The notes under the pieces were generated by a model that made no database searches, had not been told where the DNA came from, and saw only the letters and a program-made list of their open reading frames with translations. Below are positions 50,451 through 60,277 of a stretch of 64,000 bases of DNA, in pieces (positions within the stretch are counted from its first letter, which is position 1; every line of letters begins with the position of its first letter). The stretch lies in assembly GCA_022822265.1 (NCBI GenBank), contig JAJECA010000002.1, positions 59,316-123,315 of the forward strand, in the 5' to 3' direction. A program made the translations under genes and the position numbers. The DNA comes from Acidimicrobiia bacterium (GTDB lineage: Bacteria; Actinomycetota; Acidimicrobiia; Acidimicrobiales; Bin134).

Positions 50451-51733
50451 GAGACCGGGCTGAAAGAGATGAACTGGTCCCGCCCGGGACCCACGCCGAC
50501 CAGGGAGGCGGGCACACCGGCCTGTTCCTCAATGAACCGCAGATAGTCCTCAGCCTCCCGGGGAAGCGCGGCGCGATCCCCAACCCCGCTCAGATCGGTG
50601 CACCACCCCGGCAACTCCTCATATATCGGCACCGCCCGGTGGATCTCCGACTGGTGGTAGGGCATCGAGTCGCGGCGCTCGCCATCCACCTCATAGGCCA
50701 CGCACACCTTTATGGGATCGAGGGCATCGAGCACGTCGAGCTTGGTGATGGCCAGATCCGACAGGGAGTTCACCCGAACCGCGTGACGCAACATCACCGT
50801 GTCCAGCCAGCCACAGCGGCGGCGGCGCTTGGTATTGGTGCCGTACTCCCGGCCCACATCCACCAAGTGGTCGCCAATCTCGTCGGTCAGCTCGCAGGGG
50901 AACGGCCCCGACCCCACTCGGCTGATATACGCCTTGGTTACCCCGATCACCCGGTCGATGTGGCGAGGGCCAACCCCCGCCCCTACGCAAACCCCGCCGG
51001 CCACCGGGTTGGAGGAGGTGACGAACGGATAGGTGCCGTGATCCAGATCCAAGAACATGGCCTGGGCCCCTTCAAACAGCACGTTCTGGCCCCCCTCCAG
51101 GGCATCGTGGACCAACCCCACTGTGTCTGCGATGTGGGCCTCCAGGCGGGGCCGGCACTCCTCCAGGTATTGGTTGGCCAGTGTCTCGATGTCGAACGGC
51201 AGCCGGTTGTACACCTTGGCCAGCAGCGGGTTCTTCTCGTGTAGCACCACGCCGAGCTTCTCCCGAAAGATCTTGGGGTCGAGCAGATCCTGCACTCGTA
51301 GCCCCACCCGGGCCGCCTTGTCAGCGTAGGCCGGGCCGATCCCCCGCTTGGTGGTGCCCAGCTTGTTGCGCCCCAGATGCCGCTCGGCCACCACGTCCAG
51401 CGTCTGGTGATAGGGCAGGATGAGGTGGGCGTTTCCGCTGATCTTAAGCCGCCCGCAGTCGACGCCCGCCGCCGACAGACGGTCCACTTCGTCGAGGAGC
51501 ACCCTGGGGTCGATCACCACGCCGTTGCCGATCATCGGGGTCACGTGGGGATAGAGAACTCCGCTCGGTACGAGCTGGAGCTTGAAGGTCTGGCCCTCTA
51601 CCACCAGGGTGTGACCAGCGTTGTGGCCGCCCTGGTAGCGCACCACCATGTCCATGTCGCGGGCTAGGAGGTCGGTGAACTTGCCCTTGCCCTCGTCACC
51701 CCATTGCGTCCCGACGACCACGGTTGCTGGCAA
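50447..51733 (-). CDS. purA: Adenylosuccinate synthetase
   Basis: PurA makes adenylosuccinate from IMP, aspartate and GTP, the first AMP-specific step. The 428-residue protein begins with the GTP-binding signature [13 protein letters not shown], has GHTLV with the catalytic histidine, [12 protein letters not shown] and [12 protein letters not shown] substrate loops ([12 protein letters not shown]). It is the first gene of the seven-gene purA-D-E-B-C-S-Q run. Confidence 0.97.
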   Translation of the reverse strand: MPATVVVGTQWGDEGKGKFTDLLARDMDMVVRYQGGHNAGHTLVVEGQTFKLQLVPSGVLYPHVTPMIGNGVVIDPRVLLDEVDRLSAAGVDCGRLKISGNAHLILPYHQTLDVVAERHLGRNKLGTTKRGIGPAYADKAARVGLRVQDLLDPKIFREKLGVVLHEKNPLLAKVYNRLPFDIETLANQYLEECRPRLEAHIADTVGLVHDALEGGQNVLFEGAQAMFLDLDHGTYPFVTSSNPVAGGVCVGAGVGPRHIDRVIGVTKAYISRVGSGPFPCELTDEIGDHLVDVGREYGTNTKRRRRCGWLDTVMLRHAVRVNSLSDLAITKLDVLDALDPIKVCVAYEVDGERRDSMPYHQSEIHRAVPIYEELPGWCTDLSGVGDRAALPREAEDYLRFIEEQAGVPASLVGVGPGRDQFISFSPVS

Positions 51734-51833
51734 TGCACTACCCCATCAGCGTGGCTTACGAACTGACACTACTCGCGCCCCCCATGGGATTGACGAGCAA
51801 TAAAGGGCAATTGGACGGGCAAAGCCCAGAGGA

Positions 51834-52814
51834 TCAGTGCCCGGCCACCATGCGGGACAAGGTGAGCGCGTAGTCGCCTTGGGCGTCGGTCCACAAACGC
51901 TCCATGGCCAAGCCCACGCTGGCCAGTTCGGGGCCGATGTTCTCGGGTCTGAACTTGGCGCTGATCTCGGTCCGCATGCGCTCACCCTGGGCGAAGTCCA
52001 CGGTCATGCCCAAGCCGCCGATGGTCACTCGTTGCGCGCCACGCGACCGCAGCCACATCTCGATCCACTCCTCATCCGGGTCGAAGCGGGCCTCATGCTC
52101 AAACTGGTCCAGTTCGAAGTCAGCATCGAGACGGTGGTTGATCACCGAAAGCACGTTGCGGTTGAATGCCGCAGTCACACCCTCGGGGTCGTCATAGGCC
52201 GCGATCAACCGATCGTGGTCCTTGACCAGGTCGAAGCCCAGCAAGAAGGTATCCCCTGGAACCATGGCGTCGGCCACGGCCGCCAGGAAGTCCTTGCGAG
52301 GCGCCGGCGGGAAGTTGCCGATCGTGCCTCCCAAGAGCATCAGAAGCCGGCAACCGCCTACGGGAATGTGCTCCAGATGGTGCTCGAAATCGCCCACCAC
52401 CCCGTGAACCGCCAACCCCTCATAGGCCTGAGCCAATTCGGCGGCTGCGGTTCTGAGGGTGGCCTCGCTGTTGTCGAACGGCACATAGCGGCGGAGCCGA
52501 CCGGTAGCCGCGAGGGCGTCCAGCACGATCCGGGTCTTCTCCGAGGTGCCCGAACCGAGTTCCACCACGGTGTCGGCCCCGGATCGCTCGGCAATCACGT
52601 CGACCTCCCGCTCCAGGATCTCCCGCTCCCGCCGGGTGGGGTAATAGTCGGGCAGGCGGGTGATCTGATCAAACAGCTCGCTGCCCCGATCGTCGTAAAA
52701 CCACTTGGGGGGAAGCTCCTTGGGCTGGGAAGAGAGCCCTTCGGACACATCGGCCCGAAGCGCCCGATCGATCCAGGCGCGGTCCAAGTGGATGTCGACT
52801 ACCGGCTGGGTCAT
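51834..52814 (-). CDS. egtD: L-histidine N(alpha)-methyltransferase
   Basis: EgtD trimethylates histidine to hercynine, the first ergothioneine step. The 326-residue protein has PPKWFYDDRGSELFDQITRLPDYYPTRRE near the N-terminus, the SAM site VVELGSGTSEKTR, MLLGGTIGNF and a C-terminal FAQGERMRTEISAKF block, all typical of EgtD. Its ATG at 52814 shares a base with the egtB TAA. The longer reading to 53033 is an artefact of egtB sequence in another frame. Confidence 0.96.
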   Translation of the reverse strand: MTQPVVDIHLDRAWIDRALRADVSEGLSSQPKELPPKWFYDDRGSELFDQITRLPDYYPTRREREILEREVDVIAERSGADTVVELGSGTSEKTRIVLDALAATGRLRRYVPFDNSEATLRTAAAELAQAYEGLAVHGVVGDFEHHLEHIPVGGCRLLMLLGGTIGNFPPAPRKDFLAAVADAMVPGDTFLLGFDLVKDHDRLIAAYDDPEGVTAAFNRNVLSVINHRLDADFELDQFEHEARFDPDEEWIEMWLRSRGAQRVTIGGLGMTVDFAQGERMRTEISAKFRPENIGPELASVGLAMERLWTDAQGDYALTLSRMVAGH

Positions 52815-54103
52815 TACCCGTCCTGGGCCAAGCGAACGCCGGAGAAGTGCCAGCGGGTTTGGGGATGGAAGAAGTTGCGGTAGGTGGCCCGGATGTGCCC
52901 CGGCGGGGTCACGCAGGCGCCTCCCCGAAGCACGAATTGGTTGACCATGAACTTGCCGTTGTACTCGCCCACCGCGCCGGGTGCGGGCCGGAACCCGGGA
53001 TAGGGACCGTAGGGGCTGGAGGTCCACTCCCACACGTCTCCGAAGAGTTGGCGCAGGCCATCGCCAGCAGGAGCGGGGGCGGGATGCCAGCGACCCTGGC
53101 CGCCCAGGTTGCCCTCTGGCCTCTGATCAGAGACGGCGTGCTCCCATTCGGCCTCGGTGGGGAGCCGAGCGCCAGCCCAGCGGGCAAAGGCATCGGCCTC
53201 GTAATAGGACAGGTGGCAAACCGGCTCATCGGGCGAAAGCGGTTGAAGACCGTGGAGGGTGAACACCCGCCAGCCTTCGTCGGAGTGGAAATCCCAGTAG
53301 GAGGGCGAATCCCAGCGATGTTCCATCCGCTGGTGCCAGCCGTCGGAAAGCCACAGGGTAGGGGTGTCGTAGCCGCTGTCGGCCATGAACTCCAGCCACT
53401 GGCCGCATGTCACCAAGCGATTGGCCAACCGGTACGGGGGGAGGATGGTCCGGTGGCGAGGGCTCTCGTTGTCGAAGGCGAAGCCGTCGCCGTCGTGGCC
53501 AATCCAAATCTCTCCACCGTCGAAACTGGACCAGTTGGCCGCCTGCTGACCATTGGCTGGCACATCAGACTCTGGCACTTCAGCCAGCTCGGGGGGAAGA
53601 TCGTGGTAAGCGGGCCACAGCGCCCGGTTGGTCGACAGCACATGCTTTATGTCCATGAGCAGCAGCTCTTGGTGCTGCTGCTCATGGTTGAGGCCCAACT
53701 GCACCAACTCGGCGGTGGCATCGTCTAGCGGGCGAGCCAGCATCTCGGCCATCGCCTGGTCCACATGGGATCGATAGGCGGCCACCTCTTCGCACGATGG
53801 TCGGGAGAGGTTGCCCCGCTCGGGCCGGGGGTGTCGGTCACCCACAGCCTCGTAGTACGAGTTGAACAGGAAGCCGAACGCCGGATGGAATTCGCGATAG
53901 CCCTCCAATCGGGTCTTGAGCAGGAAGGTCTCGAAAAACCAGGTCACATGGGCCCGATGCCACTTGGTCGGGCTGACGTCGGGCATCGACTGAATGCACT
54001 GGTCTTCGCTACTCAAGGGGTTGGCGAGCGCGTCGGTGTAGGACCGGACGGTCTGGTAGCCCACCAAAAGGTCGGAGAGGTCGGAGGCGAGGGTCACAGT
54101 CAC
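52814..54103 (-). CDS. egtB: Ergothioneine biosynthesis sulfoxide synthase
   Basis: EgtB is an iron enzyme that joins hercynine to a thiol with oxygen. This 429-residue protein has an N-terminal DinB-like helical domain with iron-binding HRAHVTWFFETF and NHEQQHQELLLMD, followed by an FGE-sulfatase domain (about 180-429) with GDVWEWTSSPYGPYPGF and GGACVTPPGHIRATYRNFF. The start is GTG at 54103. egtA and egtC are not adjacent, so the thiol donor (gamma-glutamylcysteine or cysteine) cannot be decided here. Confidence 0.95.
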   Translation of the reverse strand: MTVTLASDLSDLLVGYQTVRSYTDALANPLSSEDQCIQSMPDVSPTKWHRAHVTWFFETFLLKTRLEGYREFHPAFGFLFNSYYEAVGDRHPRPERGNLSRPSCEEVAAYRSHVDQAMAEMLARPLDDATAELVQLGLNHEQQHQELLLMDIKHVLSTNRALWPAYHDLPPELAEVPESDVPANGQQAANWSSFDGGEIWIGHDGDGFAFDNESPRHRTILPPYRLANRLVTCGQWLEFMADSGYDTPTLWLSDGWHQRMEHRWDSPSYWDFHSDEGWRVFTLHGLQPLSPDEPVCHLSYYEADAFARWAGARLPTEAEWEHAVSDQRPEGNLGGQGRWHPAPAPAGDGLRQLFGDVWEWTSSPYGPYPGFRPAPGAVGEYNGKFMVNQFVLRGGACVTPPGHIRATYRNFFHPQTRWHFSGVRLAQDG

Positions 54104-54153
54104 AAGAGCGGCAGGGCTTGCACTTTACCCGCCTCCACTTGGTTTCTCCGATC

Positions 54154-54492
54154 TCAGACTCTTCGATAGAGCACGATGTCGGCCCGCTTCGACTCCAGTT
54201 CCTGGGTGAGGCGCGCCACTTGGGCCTTGAGCCTGACCACCTCTTCCTCCAGGGCCAGCACCCGCTCCACGCCATCGAGGTTCATACCCTCGCTAGTGAG
54301 CTCGTGCACCCGGCGGAGCTTCTCGATGTCGGCATCGCTGTAGCGCCGGCTCCCCCCACCGGTGCGGGCTGGCTGCACCAAGCCCCGGCGGTCGTAGATC
54401 CTGAGGGTTTGGGGATGGATCCCGGCCAACTCAGCGGCCACCGAGATGACGTACACCGCCCGGTCGCGGCCTCGAGGATCGATCATGTTCAC
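54154..54492 (-). CDS. hspR: Heat-shock repressor HspR (MerR family)
   Basis: This 112-residue repressor has an N-terminal MerR winged helix (YVISVAAELAGIHPQTLRIYDRRGLVQPART, then GGSRRYSDADI) and a C-terminal coiled coil (LALEEEVVRLKAQVARLTQELE). HspR binds HAIR sequences with DnaK as co-repressor; a matching HAIR lies upstream of dnaK at 57898-57918. The GTG start overlaps the dnaJ stop as GTGA, so it is the last gene of its own target operon, giving feedback control. Confidence 0.95.
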   Translation of the reverse strand: MNMIDPRGRDRAVYVISVAAELAGIHPQTLRIYDRRGLVQPARTGGGSRRYSDADIEKLRRVHELTSEGMNLDGVERVLALEEEVVRLKAQVARLTQELESKRADIVLYRRV

Positions 54493-55382
54493 GCCTCCAT
54501 CGACTTTTCGTATGCTTCCAGAGCTTGGCGCTGTTCGTCGCTCAGCTCAGTGGGGACTTCCAGGTCCACTGTCACCAACAGATCGCCGGTTCCCTTGGCG
54601 GTCTCAACGCCCCTCCCCCGTACTCGCAATACTCTTCCGGGCTGGCTGCCGGCGGGCAGGCGCAGCTTCACCGGGTCGCCCTCAAATGTGGGCACCGAGA
54701 TCGCCGCGCCCAGTGCGGCCTGGGCGAAGGAAACTGGAACGGTGACGGTGAGGTTCTTGCCTTGACGGCCAAACACCGGGTGAGTTTTGACTTTGACCGT
54801 CACATACAAGTCGCCGGGCGGGCCACCGTTGACCCCCGACTCCCCTTTGCCGGCCAACTTGATCTTCTGGCCGTCTCCTACTCCAGCAGGGATGCGAACA
54901 GAGATGGTGCGTCCGGATCGTGCGGTGTCGCCCCTCAGTGTCAAGTCTGTGGTGGTGCCCCGCACCGCCTCGGCGAAGTCCAGGGTCAGGTGGGCGTTGA
55001 GATCGTGACCCCTTACCGGGCGGGTCTGGCCGCTGAACGGGGGTCCGCCTCGGTCGAAGCGGCCGCCGCCCATAAATGCCGAGAAGATGTCGGCCAGATC
55101 GCCCTCCATGGTGAAGCCGCCCGGACCGGCCTGAAAGTTCATTGGCCCCATGTGGCGCACCTGGTCGTATTGGGCCCGGCGCTCGCCGTCGCCCAGCACG
55201 TCGTAGGCGGCCGTCACCTCCTTGAACCGCTCTTCGGCTTTGGCGTCGTCGGGGTTGGCGTCGGGGTGCAGCTTGCGGGCAAGTTTGCGGTAGGCCTTGG
55301 TGATCTCTTTGTCTGAGGCCGACGGGGAGACGCCCAGGGCCTTGTAGTAGTCAGTCTCCAGCCATTCCCGCTTCACGTCCAT
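54489..55382 (-). CDS. DnaJ-family co-chaperone without zinc fingers (CbpA-like)
   Basis: This 297-residue J-protein has the J domain at residues 10-75 with HPD in LARKLHPDANP, a Gly-rich linker and two C-terminal substrate domains (about 125-285). There are no cysteines at all, so the four CxxCxGxG zinc repeats of classical DnaJ are absent; the architecture is that of CbpA/DnaJ type II. Nevertheless it occupies the dnaJ position between grpE and hspR. It stimulates DnaK ATPase and delivers substrates. Confidence 0.93.
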   Translation of the reverse strand: MDVKREWLETDYYKALGVSPSASDKEITKAYRKLARKLHPDANPDDAKAEERFKEVTAAYDVLGDGERRAQYDQVRHMGPMNFQAGPGGFTMEGDLADIFSAFMGGGRFDRGGPPFSGQTRPVRGHDLNAHLTLDFAEAVRGTTTDLTLRGDTARSGRTISVRIPAGVGDGQKIKLAGKGESGVNGGPPGDLYVTVKVKTHPVFGRQGKNLTVTVPVSFAQAALGAAISVPTFEGDPVKLRLPAGSQPGRVLRVRGRGVETAKGTGDLLVTVDLEVPTELSDEQRQALEAYEKSMEA

Positions 55383-55400
55383 GCTGTGTTCGCCTCCGTC

Positions 55401-55940
55401 CTACCCCCGGACCTTCACCATGGCGGGTCTCAGCACTCGGCTGTTCCACTCGTAGCCGGCCCGCAACACCTCGGCGATCACCGCCTCTCCCTCTCCCGGC
55501 TCGTGTACGACGGCCTCGTGGCAGTTGGGGTCGAACGGCGCGCCGGGGTCGTCCAGCTTGGCCAATCCCTCTTTCTCCAGCGCACCGAACAGCGCGTCCC
55601 GAATGGGGACGACATCGGTGGCCCCTTGGGCCACCGCGGCATCGCAGGCATCCAATACCGGAAGCACTCTCTCCACGATGTCAGCCGCAGCCATGGCCTT
55701 CGTCTCCTGCTGGCGTTCGGCCGCCTTGCGTCGGTAGTTGGCAAACTCGGCGGTCACCCGCTGGAGGTCGTTGAGATAGCCGTCCCGCTGAGAAAGCAGC
55801 TCCTCAAAGGAGGGCAGCTCCCCAGTTTCCTCGATCTGTTCCGCAACAGGGGGTTCGGCCTCTGCGTCCGTTAGACCTTCAGCGGCCTCCTCGTTGGACA
55901 ATTCCTCGTCGGCCAGATCAGCCGCAGCCTCGTCGCTCAC
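55401..55940 (-). CDS. grpE: GrpE nucleotide exchange factor
   Basis: This 179-residue protein has an acidic disordered N-terminus (about 1-55), a long helix ([24 protein letters not shown]) that forms the GrpE dimer coil, and the compact C-terminal beta domain with [17 protein letters not shown] and [16 protein letters not shown]. It releases ADP from DnaK. Its start overlaps the dnaK stop by four bases. Confidence 0.96.
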   Translation of the reverse strand: MSDEAAADLADEELSNEEAAEGLTDAEAEPPVAEQIEETGELPSFEELLSQRDGYLNDLQRVTAEFANYRRKAAERQQETKAMAAADIVERVLPVLDACDAAVAQGATDVVPIRDALFGALEKEGLAKLDDPGAPFDPNCHEAVVHEPGEGEAVIAEVLRAGYEWNSRVLRPAMVKVRG

Positions 55941-57802
55941 TGGGAGCTTCCGTCATCTTCGTCTTCGACGATCTCGGCGTCGACGATGCTGTCATCGTCT
56001 GAGGCGCCGCCAGCATCAAAGTCACCCGGGGAATCGAAATCCCCGGGGGCATCGCCAGCCGCCGCGGCAGCCTGCTCATACATGGCCGCCCCGATCTGCT
56101 GGCTGATGGCCGATAACTCCTCGGTGGCCGAGCGGATGCGGTCGAGATCCTTCTCGTCGATGGCCGATTTCAGCTCACCCAGCTTGGCCTCAACGTCGGC
56201 GCGCTGGTCGGCGTCCACCGAGTCGCCGGCCTCGGCCAGCAGCTTCTCCACTTGGTACACCAGGCTGTCGGCATTGTTGAGAGCTTCGGCCTCCTTCCGG
56301 CGACGGGCGTCCTCGGCGGCATGGGCCTCGGCGTCGGCGACCATCTGATCGATGGTGTTCTTGTCCAAAGAGCTCTGCCCGGTGATGGTGATGGACTGCT
56401 CCTTGCTGGTGGCCCGGTCTTTGGCCGACACATGGACGATTCCGTTGGCGTCGATGTCGAAGGTGACCTCGATCTGAGGCACGCCGCGGGGCGCCGGCGG
56501 CAGGTCCACCAGCTGGAACTTGCCCAGCGTCTTGTTGTAGCCCGCCATCTCCCGCTCGCCCTGGAGCACATGGATTTCCACCGTGGGTTGATTGTCGTCC
56601 GCGGTGGTGAACACCTCGGTGCGGCGGGTGGGGATGGTGGTGTTGCGCTCGATGAGCCGGGTCATCACGCCGCCCTTGGTCTCAATGCCCAGCGACAGCG
56701 GGGTCACGTCCAGAAGCAGCACATCTTTGACCTCACCCTTGAGCACGCCGGCCTGCACCGCGGCACCCACCGCCACCACCTCGTCGGGGTTGACCCCCTG
56801 ATGGGGCTGGGTCCCGGTCATACCGGTCACCAAATCGACCACCGCGGGCATCCGGGTGGAGCCTCCCACCAAGATCACGTGGTCCACGTCGCCCGACGAC
56901 AGCCCGGCGTCGGAAAGGGCCTGTTCGAACGGCTTGCGGCACCGGTCCAGCAGATCGCTGGTGAGGTCCTGGAACTTGGCCCGGCTCAGCTCGTAGTCCA
57001 TGTGGAGCGGACCGGCGTCGGTGGCAGTGATGAACGGCAGGTTCACGTTGGTGCTCTGAGTTTGCGACAGCTCGATCTTGGCCCGCTCCGCGCCCTCCTT
57101 GAGCCGCTGCATGGCCATGTTGTCCTTGCTCAGGTCCACGCCGTGGTCGTTGCGGAACGAGTCCACCAGCCAGCCGATCACCCGGTCGTCCCAGTCGTCT
57201 CCGCCTAGGGCGGTGTCGCCGCTGGTGGACTTGACCTCGAACACCCCGTCGCCGATCTCCAAGATGGACACGTCGAAGGTGCCCCCGCCCAGGTCGAAGA
57301 CCAGGATGGTCTGGTCGGTGTCGCCCTTGTCCAGCCCGTAGGCCAATGCGGCCGCGGTGGGCTCGTTGATGATCCGCAGCACCTCCAGCCCGGCGATGGT
57401 GCCGGCCTCTTTGGTGGCGGTGCGCTGGGCGTCGTCGAAGTAGGCCGGCACGGTGATCACCGCTTCGTCGACCTCGGTGCCCAGATAGGTCTCGGCGTCC
57501 CGCTTGAGCTTTTGAAGGACCCGGGCTGAGATCTCCTGGCTGCTGTAGGCCTTGCCGTCGATGTCTTCCGACCAGCTGGTGCCCACGTGGCGCTTGACCG
57601 AGCGGATGGTGCGATCAGGGTTGGTGATGGCCTGGCGCTTGGCCACCTCGCCCACCAACACCTCTCCGTCGGCGGAGAAGGCCACCACCGACGGGGTTGT
57701 GCGAGAACCTTCGACGTTGGCGATAACGGTTGGCTCACCGCCTTCGAGCACGGCAACCACGCTGTTGGTGGTGCCCAAATCGATGCCGACGACCTTTCCC
57801 AT
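55937..57802 (-). CDS. dnaK: Chaperone DnaK (Hsp70)
   Basis: This 621-residue Hsp70 has an actin-like ATPase ([19 protein letters not shown] at the N-terminus, [12 protein letters not shown] near residue 180, [13 protein letters not shown] near 320), a substrate-binding domain after [13 protein letters not shown], and an acidic C-terminus ending [12 protein letters not shown]. The start is the ATG at 57802 (MGKVVGID); the reading to 57913 adds promoter sequence. It is the first gene of dnaK-grpE-dnaJ-hspR and is preceded by a HAIR operator about 95 bases upstream. Confidence 0.98.
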   Translation of the reverse strand: MGKVVGIDLGTTNSVVAVLEGGEPTVIANVEGSRTTPSVVAFSADGEVLVGEVAKRQAITNPDRTIRSVKRHVGTSWSEDIDGKAYSSQEISARVLQKLKRDAETYLGTEVDEAVITVPAYFDDAQRTATKEAGTIAGLEVLRIINEPTAAALAYGLDKGDTDQTILVFDLGGGTFDVSILEIGDGVFEVKSTSGDTALGGDDWDDRVIGWLVDSFRNDHGVDLSKDNMAMQRLKEGAERAKIELSQTQSTNVNLPFITATDAGPLHMDYELSRAKFQDLTSDLLDRCRKPFEQALSDAGLSSGDVDHVILVGGSTRMPAVVDLVTGMTGTQPHQGVNPDEVVAVGAAVQAGVLKGEVKDVLLLDVTPLSLGIETKGGVMTRLIERNTTIPTRRTEVFTTADDNQPTVEIHVLQGEREMAGYNKTLGKFQLVDLPPAPRGVPQIEVTFDIDANGIVHVSAKDRATSKEQSITITGQSSLDKNTIDQMVADAEAHAAEDARRRKEAEALNNADSLVYQVEKLLAEAGDSVDADQRADVEAKLGELKSAIDEKDLDRIRSATEELSAISQQIGAAMYEQAAAAAGDAPGDFDSPGDFDAGGASDDDSIVDAEIVEDEDDGSSQ

Positions 57803-57897
57803 CGTTATTGACTCCTTGTTTGTCTGGTTGATTGTCTGGGTTTTGCCAGAATTATTTTCTATGGCCAGGCTACCCTTCAAATCGTCATATCCCAAAA

Positions 57898-57918
57898 CTT
57901 GAGTGGTCTCCACTAAGG
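57898..57918. promoter_or_regulatory. HAIR operator for HspR
   Basis: CTTGAGT, seven bases, then ACTAAGG matches the HspR-associated inverted repeat CTTGAGT-N7-ACTCAAG at 12 of 14 arm positions. It lies between divergent dnaK (start 57802) and gpmA (start 57943). Given hspR in the operon it should repress dnaK. It also ends 11 bases before the gpmA -10 box, covering that gene's -35 region. Confidence 0.85.
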
Positions 57919-57929
57919 GTATGACCCGC

Positions 57930-57935
57930 TACGCT
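57930..57935 (+). promoter_or_regulatory. Candidate leaderless -10 box (TACGCT) of gpmA
   Basis: TACGCT is followed by seven bases and the GTG at 57943, so transcription would start at or next to the first codon. The same hexamer and nearly the same spacing occur before the gene at 3447. No ribosome-binding site is present upstream of the GTG. Confidence 0.5.
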
Positions 57936-57942
57936 GCCCGGA

Positions 57943-58701
57943 GTGAACCCCTCGATCCTGATCCTGCTACGCCATGGACAGAGCCAGTGGAATGCCTCCA
58001 ACCAGTTCACCGGTTGGTTCGACTGCGATCTGACCCCGAAGGGAGAGGCCGAGGCCCGAGCCGGCGGTGTCGCCCTGGCCAAGGCCGGACTGCTGCCCGA
58101 CGTGGTGCACACCTCGGTGCAAACCCGCGCCATCCGCACCGCCGAACTGGCTTTGGCTGAGATGAACCGATTTGGAGTGCCGGTGAAGCGGCACTGGCGG
58201 CTGAACGAGCGCCACTACGGCGACCTAACCGGACTGGACAAGGCCGAAACCCGGGAGCGCTATGGCGAAGACCAGCTCCACGCCTGGCGCCGGGGATATC
58301 GCACGCCGCCGCCGCCCATATCCGACAACAATCCCTGGAATCCCAACACCGATCCCCGCTACGCCCATATTCCACCGGAGCTGCTGCCCAAGAGCGAGTG
58401 CCTAGCCGATGTGGTGGAGCGGCTGATGCCCTACTGGCACGAGGGGATCGTCCCGGACTTGCGGGCCGGCCAGGTGGTGCTGGTCGCCGCCCACGGCAAC
58501 AGCCTGCGGGCCCTGGCCAAGCACCTCGACCGGATCGACGACGACGCCATCGCCGAGCTCAACATCCCCACCGGCATGCCCTTGGCCTATGAGCTGGGAT
58601 CCGACATGATGCCTCTCGAGGCCAAGGCGACGCTCGCCCGCTCGCTCGACCCCGCCGCGGCAGCCGAAGCGGCCGCGGCGGTGGCCAAACAAGCGGGCTG
58701 A
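57943..58701 (+). CDS. gpmA: 2,3-bisphosphoglycerate-dependent phosphoglycerate mutase
   Basis: This 252-residue enzyme interconverts 3- and 2-phosphoglycerate in glycolysis. The phospho-histidine is in [10 protein letters not shown] (residue 11 or so); [22 protein letters not shown] is typical of dPGM, and the second catalytic histidine is in [14 protein letters not shown]. The C-terminal 25 residues are alanine-rich. The GTG at 57943 follows a TACGCT -10 box. The HAIR operator just upstream raises the possibility of heat-shock control. Confidence 0.95.
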   Translation: MNPSILILLRHGQSQWNASNQFTGWFDCDLTPKGEAEARAGGVALAKAGLLPDVVHTSVQTRAIRTAELALAEMNRFGVPVKRHWRLNERHYGDLTGLDKAETRERYGEDQLHAWRRGYRTPPPPISDNNPWNPNTDPRYAHIPPELLPKSECLADVVERLMPYWHEGIVPDLRAGQVVLVAAHGNSLRALAKHLDRIDDDAIAELNIPTGMPLAYELGSDMMPLEAKATLARSLDPAAAAEAAAAVAKQAG

Positions 58702-58710
58702 GCGCCTGTC

Positions 58711-58731
58711 GGGCTGTAGGAGTATCAGCCC
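58711..58731. terminator. Weak hairpin between convergent gpmA and amt
   Basis: GGGCTG and CAGCCC (58711-58716 and 58726-58731) pair around a nine-base loop in the gap between the ends of gpmA and amt. There is no T-run on either side. It overlaps the amt stop, so if it terminates anything it would be gpmA transcripts. Confidence 0.3.
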
Positions 58732-60089
58732 ACAGAAGCGGAGGTGTCCGGGCCGTAGCCGGGAACACCGTGCTCGTGGAGGTCGAGACCACCGATCTCT
58801 TCCTCACGAGACACCCGTAGACCCATCGTCTTCTTCATGACGGCGAACAGGATGCCGGTGGTGACCGTCACCCAGACGAACACCAGCACCACACCGATGA
58901 GCTGCACTACCAGCTGGTCGATGCCTCCGCCGTAAAAGAGACCGGCATTGTCCTGGCCCACGAACGCATCGTCATAGCGGGAGAACAGGCCTACTGCGAG
59001 AGTCCCCCACACACCGCACACGCCGTGGACAGAGATGGCCCCCACCGGGTCGTCGATACGGACCCGGTCGAAGAACAGCACCGAGTACACCACGATTACC
59101 CCGGCAATAGCACCGGTAACCACTGCGCCTAGGGGGTTCATTGTGCCGGTGCCGGCGGTAATGCCCACGAGGCCGGCCAGCACGCCGTTGCCGGTCATGG
59201 CCACATCCAGCTTGCCCGCCTTGCGCCAAATGACCGTCCCGGCAGTTACCCCTCCAGCAGCCGCGGCCAACAGCGTGGTCACCGCAGCCCGCATTACAAA
59301 GTCATCCGCGGCCAGCTCTGAGCCGGGATTGAATCCAAACCAGCCGAACCACAGGATGAACACGCCCAGCACCACGAAGGCGATGTTGTGGCCGGGCATG
59401 GCCCGGGGATTTCCGTTCTCGTCGTACTTGCCGATGCGGGGTCCGAGGAAGATCGCACCCATCAGGGCGGCCCAGCCGCCAGTGCTGTGCACGATGGTGG
59501 AGCCGGCGAAGTCGCCGAACCGGGCGTCGCCGATCTTCAGATCAGACAGCAGCCCGTCGCCGTGCCAGAAGGAGTGAACCACCACTGGGTATATCAGCGC
59601 GGTCATGAAGAAGCTGAAAACCAGATAGGCGGTGAACTTGGTGCGCTCTGCCATGGCTCCGGAGGCAATGGTCACCGCAGTGGCCGCGAACACCACCTGG
59701 AAGAAGAAGAAGGTGGGAGTGCTGAGCCCGTCGCCGAACGTGGTGAATGTGCCGCTCAAGAAGAAGCCGTCGGTGCCGATCAGCGACCCGCCGTCGGTGC
59801 CGAAGGCGATGCCGTAGCCGAACGCGAAGAAGGCCAGCGCGCCGATGCACATGTCGGCCAGGTTCTTGGCCATGATGTTGCCGACGTTCTTGGCCCGGGT
59901 CATCCCGGCCTCGACCATGCCGAAACCGGCCTGCATCAAGAACACCAGGATTCCGGCGATGAACACCCAGAGGTTGTCTAACACGACTTGCACGGCCTCG
60001 GCGCCGCCATCTTGGGCTGCTGCGGGAACAGCTCCGATGAGCACCGTTACCGCAGCAATCAGTGCTCCTATTCCGAATTTCCTTCTCAT
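58725..60089 (-). CDS. amt: Ammonium transporter (Amt/Rh family)
   Basis: This 454-residue protein starts with a signal peptide (FGIGALIAAVTVLIGAVPAAAQ), followed by about 11 transmembrane helices. Family marks are WVFIAGILVFLMQAGFGMVEAG, FAGSTIVHSTGGWAAL with the first channel histidine, FILWFGWFGFNPGSEL and AISVHGVCGVWGTLAVG with the second. It conducts ammonium into the cell. GGAGGG precedes the ATG at 60089; the longer reading to 60170 is unlikely. No glnK lies next to it. Confidence 0.95.
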   Translation of the reverse strand: MRRKFGIGALIAAVTVLIGAVPAAAQDGGAEAVQVVLDNLWVFIAGILVFLMQAGFGMVEAGMTRAKNVGNIMAKNLADMCIGALAFFAFGYGIAFGTDGGSLIGTDGFFLSGTFTTFGDGLSTPTFFFFQVVFAATAVTIASGAMAERTKFTAYLVFSFFMTALIYPVVVHSFWHGDGLLSDLKIGDARFGDFAGSTIVHSTGGWAALMGAIFLGPRIGKYDENGNPRAMPGHNIAFVVLGVFILWFGWFGFNPGSELAADDFVMRAAVTTLLAAAAGGVTAGTVIWRKAGKLDVAMTGNGVLAGLVGITAGTGTMNPLGAVVTGAIAGVIVVYSVLFFDRVRIDDPVGAISVHGVCGVWGTLAVGLFSRYDDAFVGQDNAGLFYGGGIDQLVVQLIGVVLVFVWVTVTTGILFAVMKKTMGLRVSREEEIGGLDLHEHGVPGYGPDTSASVG

Positions 60090-60262
60090 GATTGACGGCC
60101 CTCCTTCGCCGCGGGCTGCACCCGCGCCACTGCGGCCCCGGTGCAATCGCAGACAAGCTAGGAAGTCCAAGTTTCACGATTGTTTCTGCGCTGTGAACTT
60201 CAAGCAGGCTTCGCCCATCTCGTAGTGCCAGTTTGAGTACGGAATCGGGCAGTGTCGGCCAC

Positions 60263-60268
60263 TAGGTT
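60263..60268 (+). promoter_or_regulatory. Candidate -10 box (TAGGTT) of the membrane Fe-S oxidoreductase gene
   Basis: TAGGTT fits TANNNT and ends nine bases before the ATG at 60278, predicting a leader of a few bases at most. No ribosome-binding site is visible. The region is divergent from amt. Confidence 0.4.
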
Positions 60269-60277
60269 GGGGTCGCC

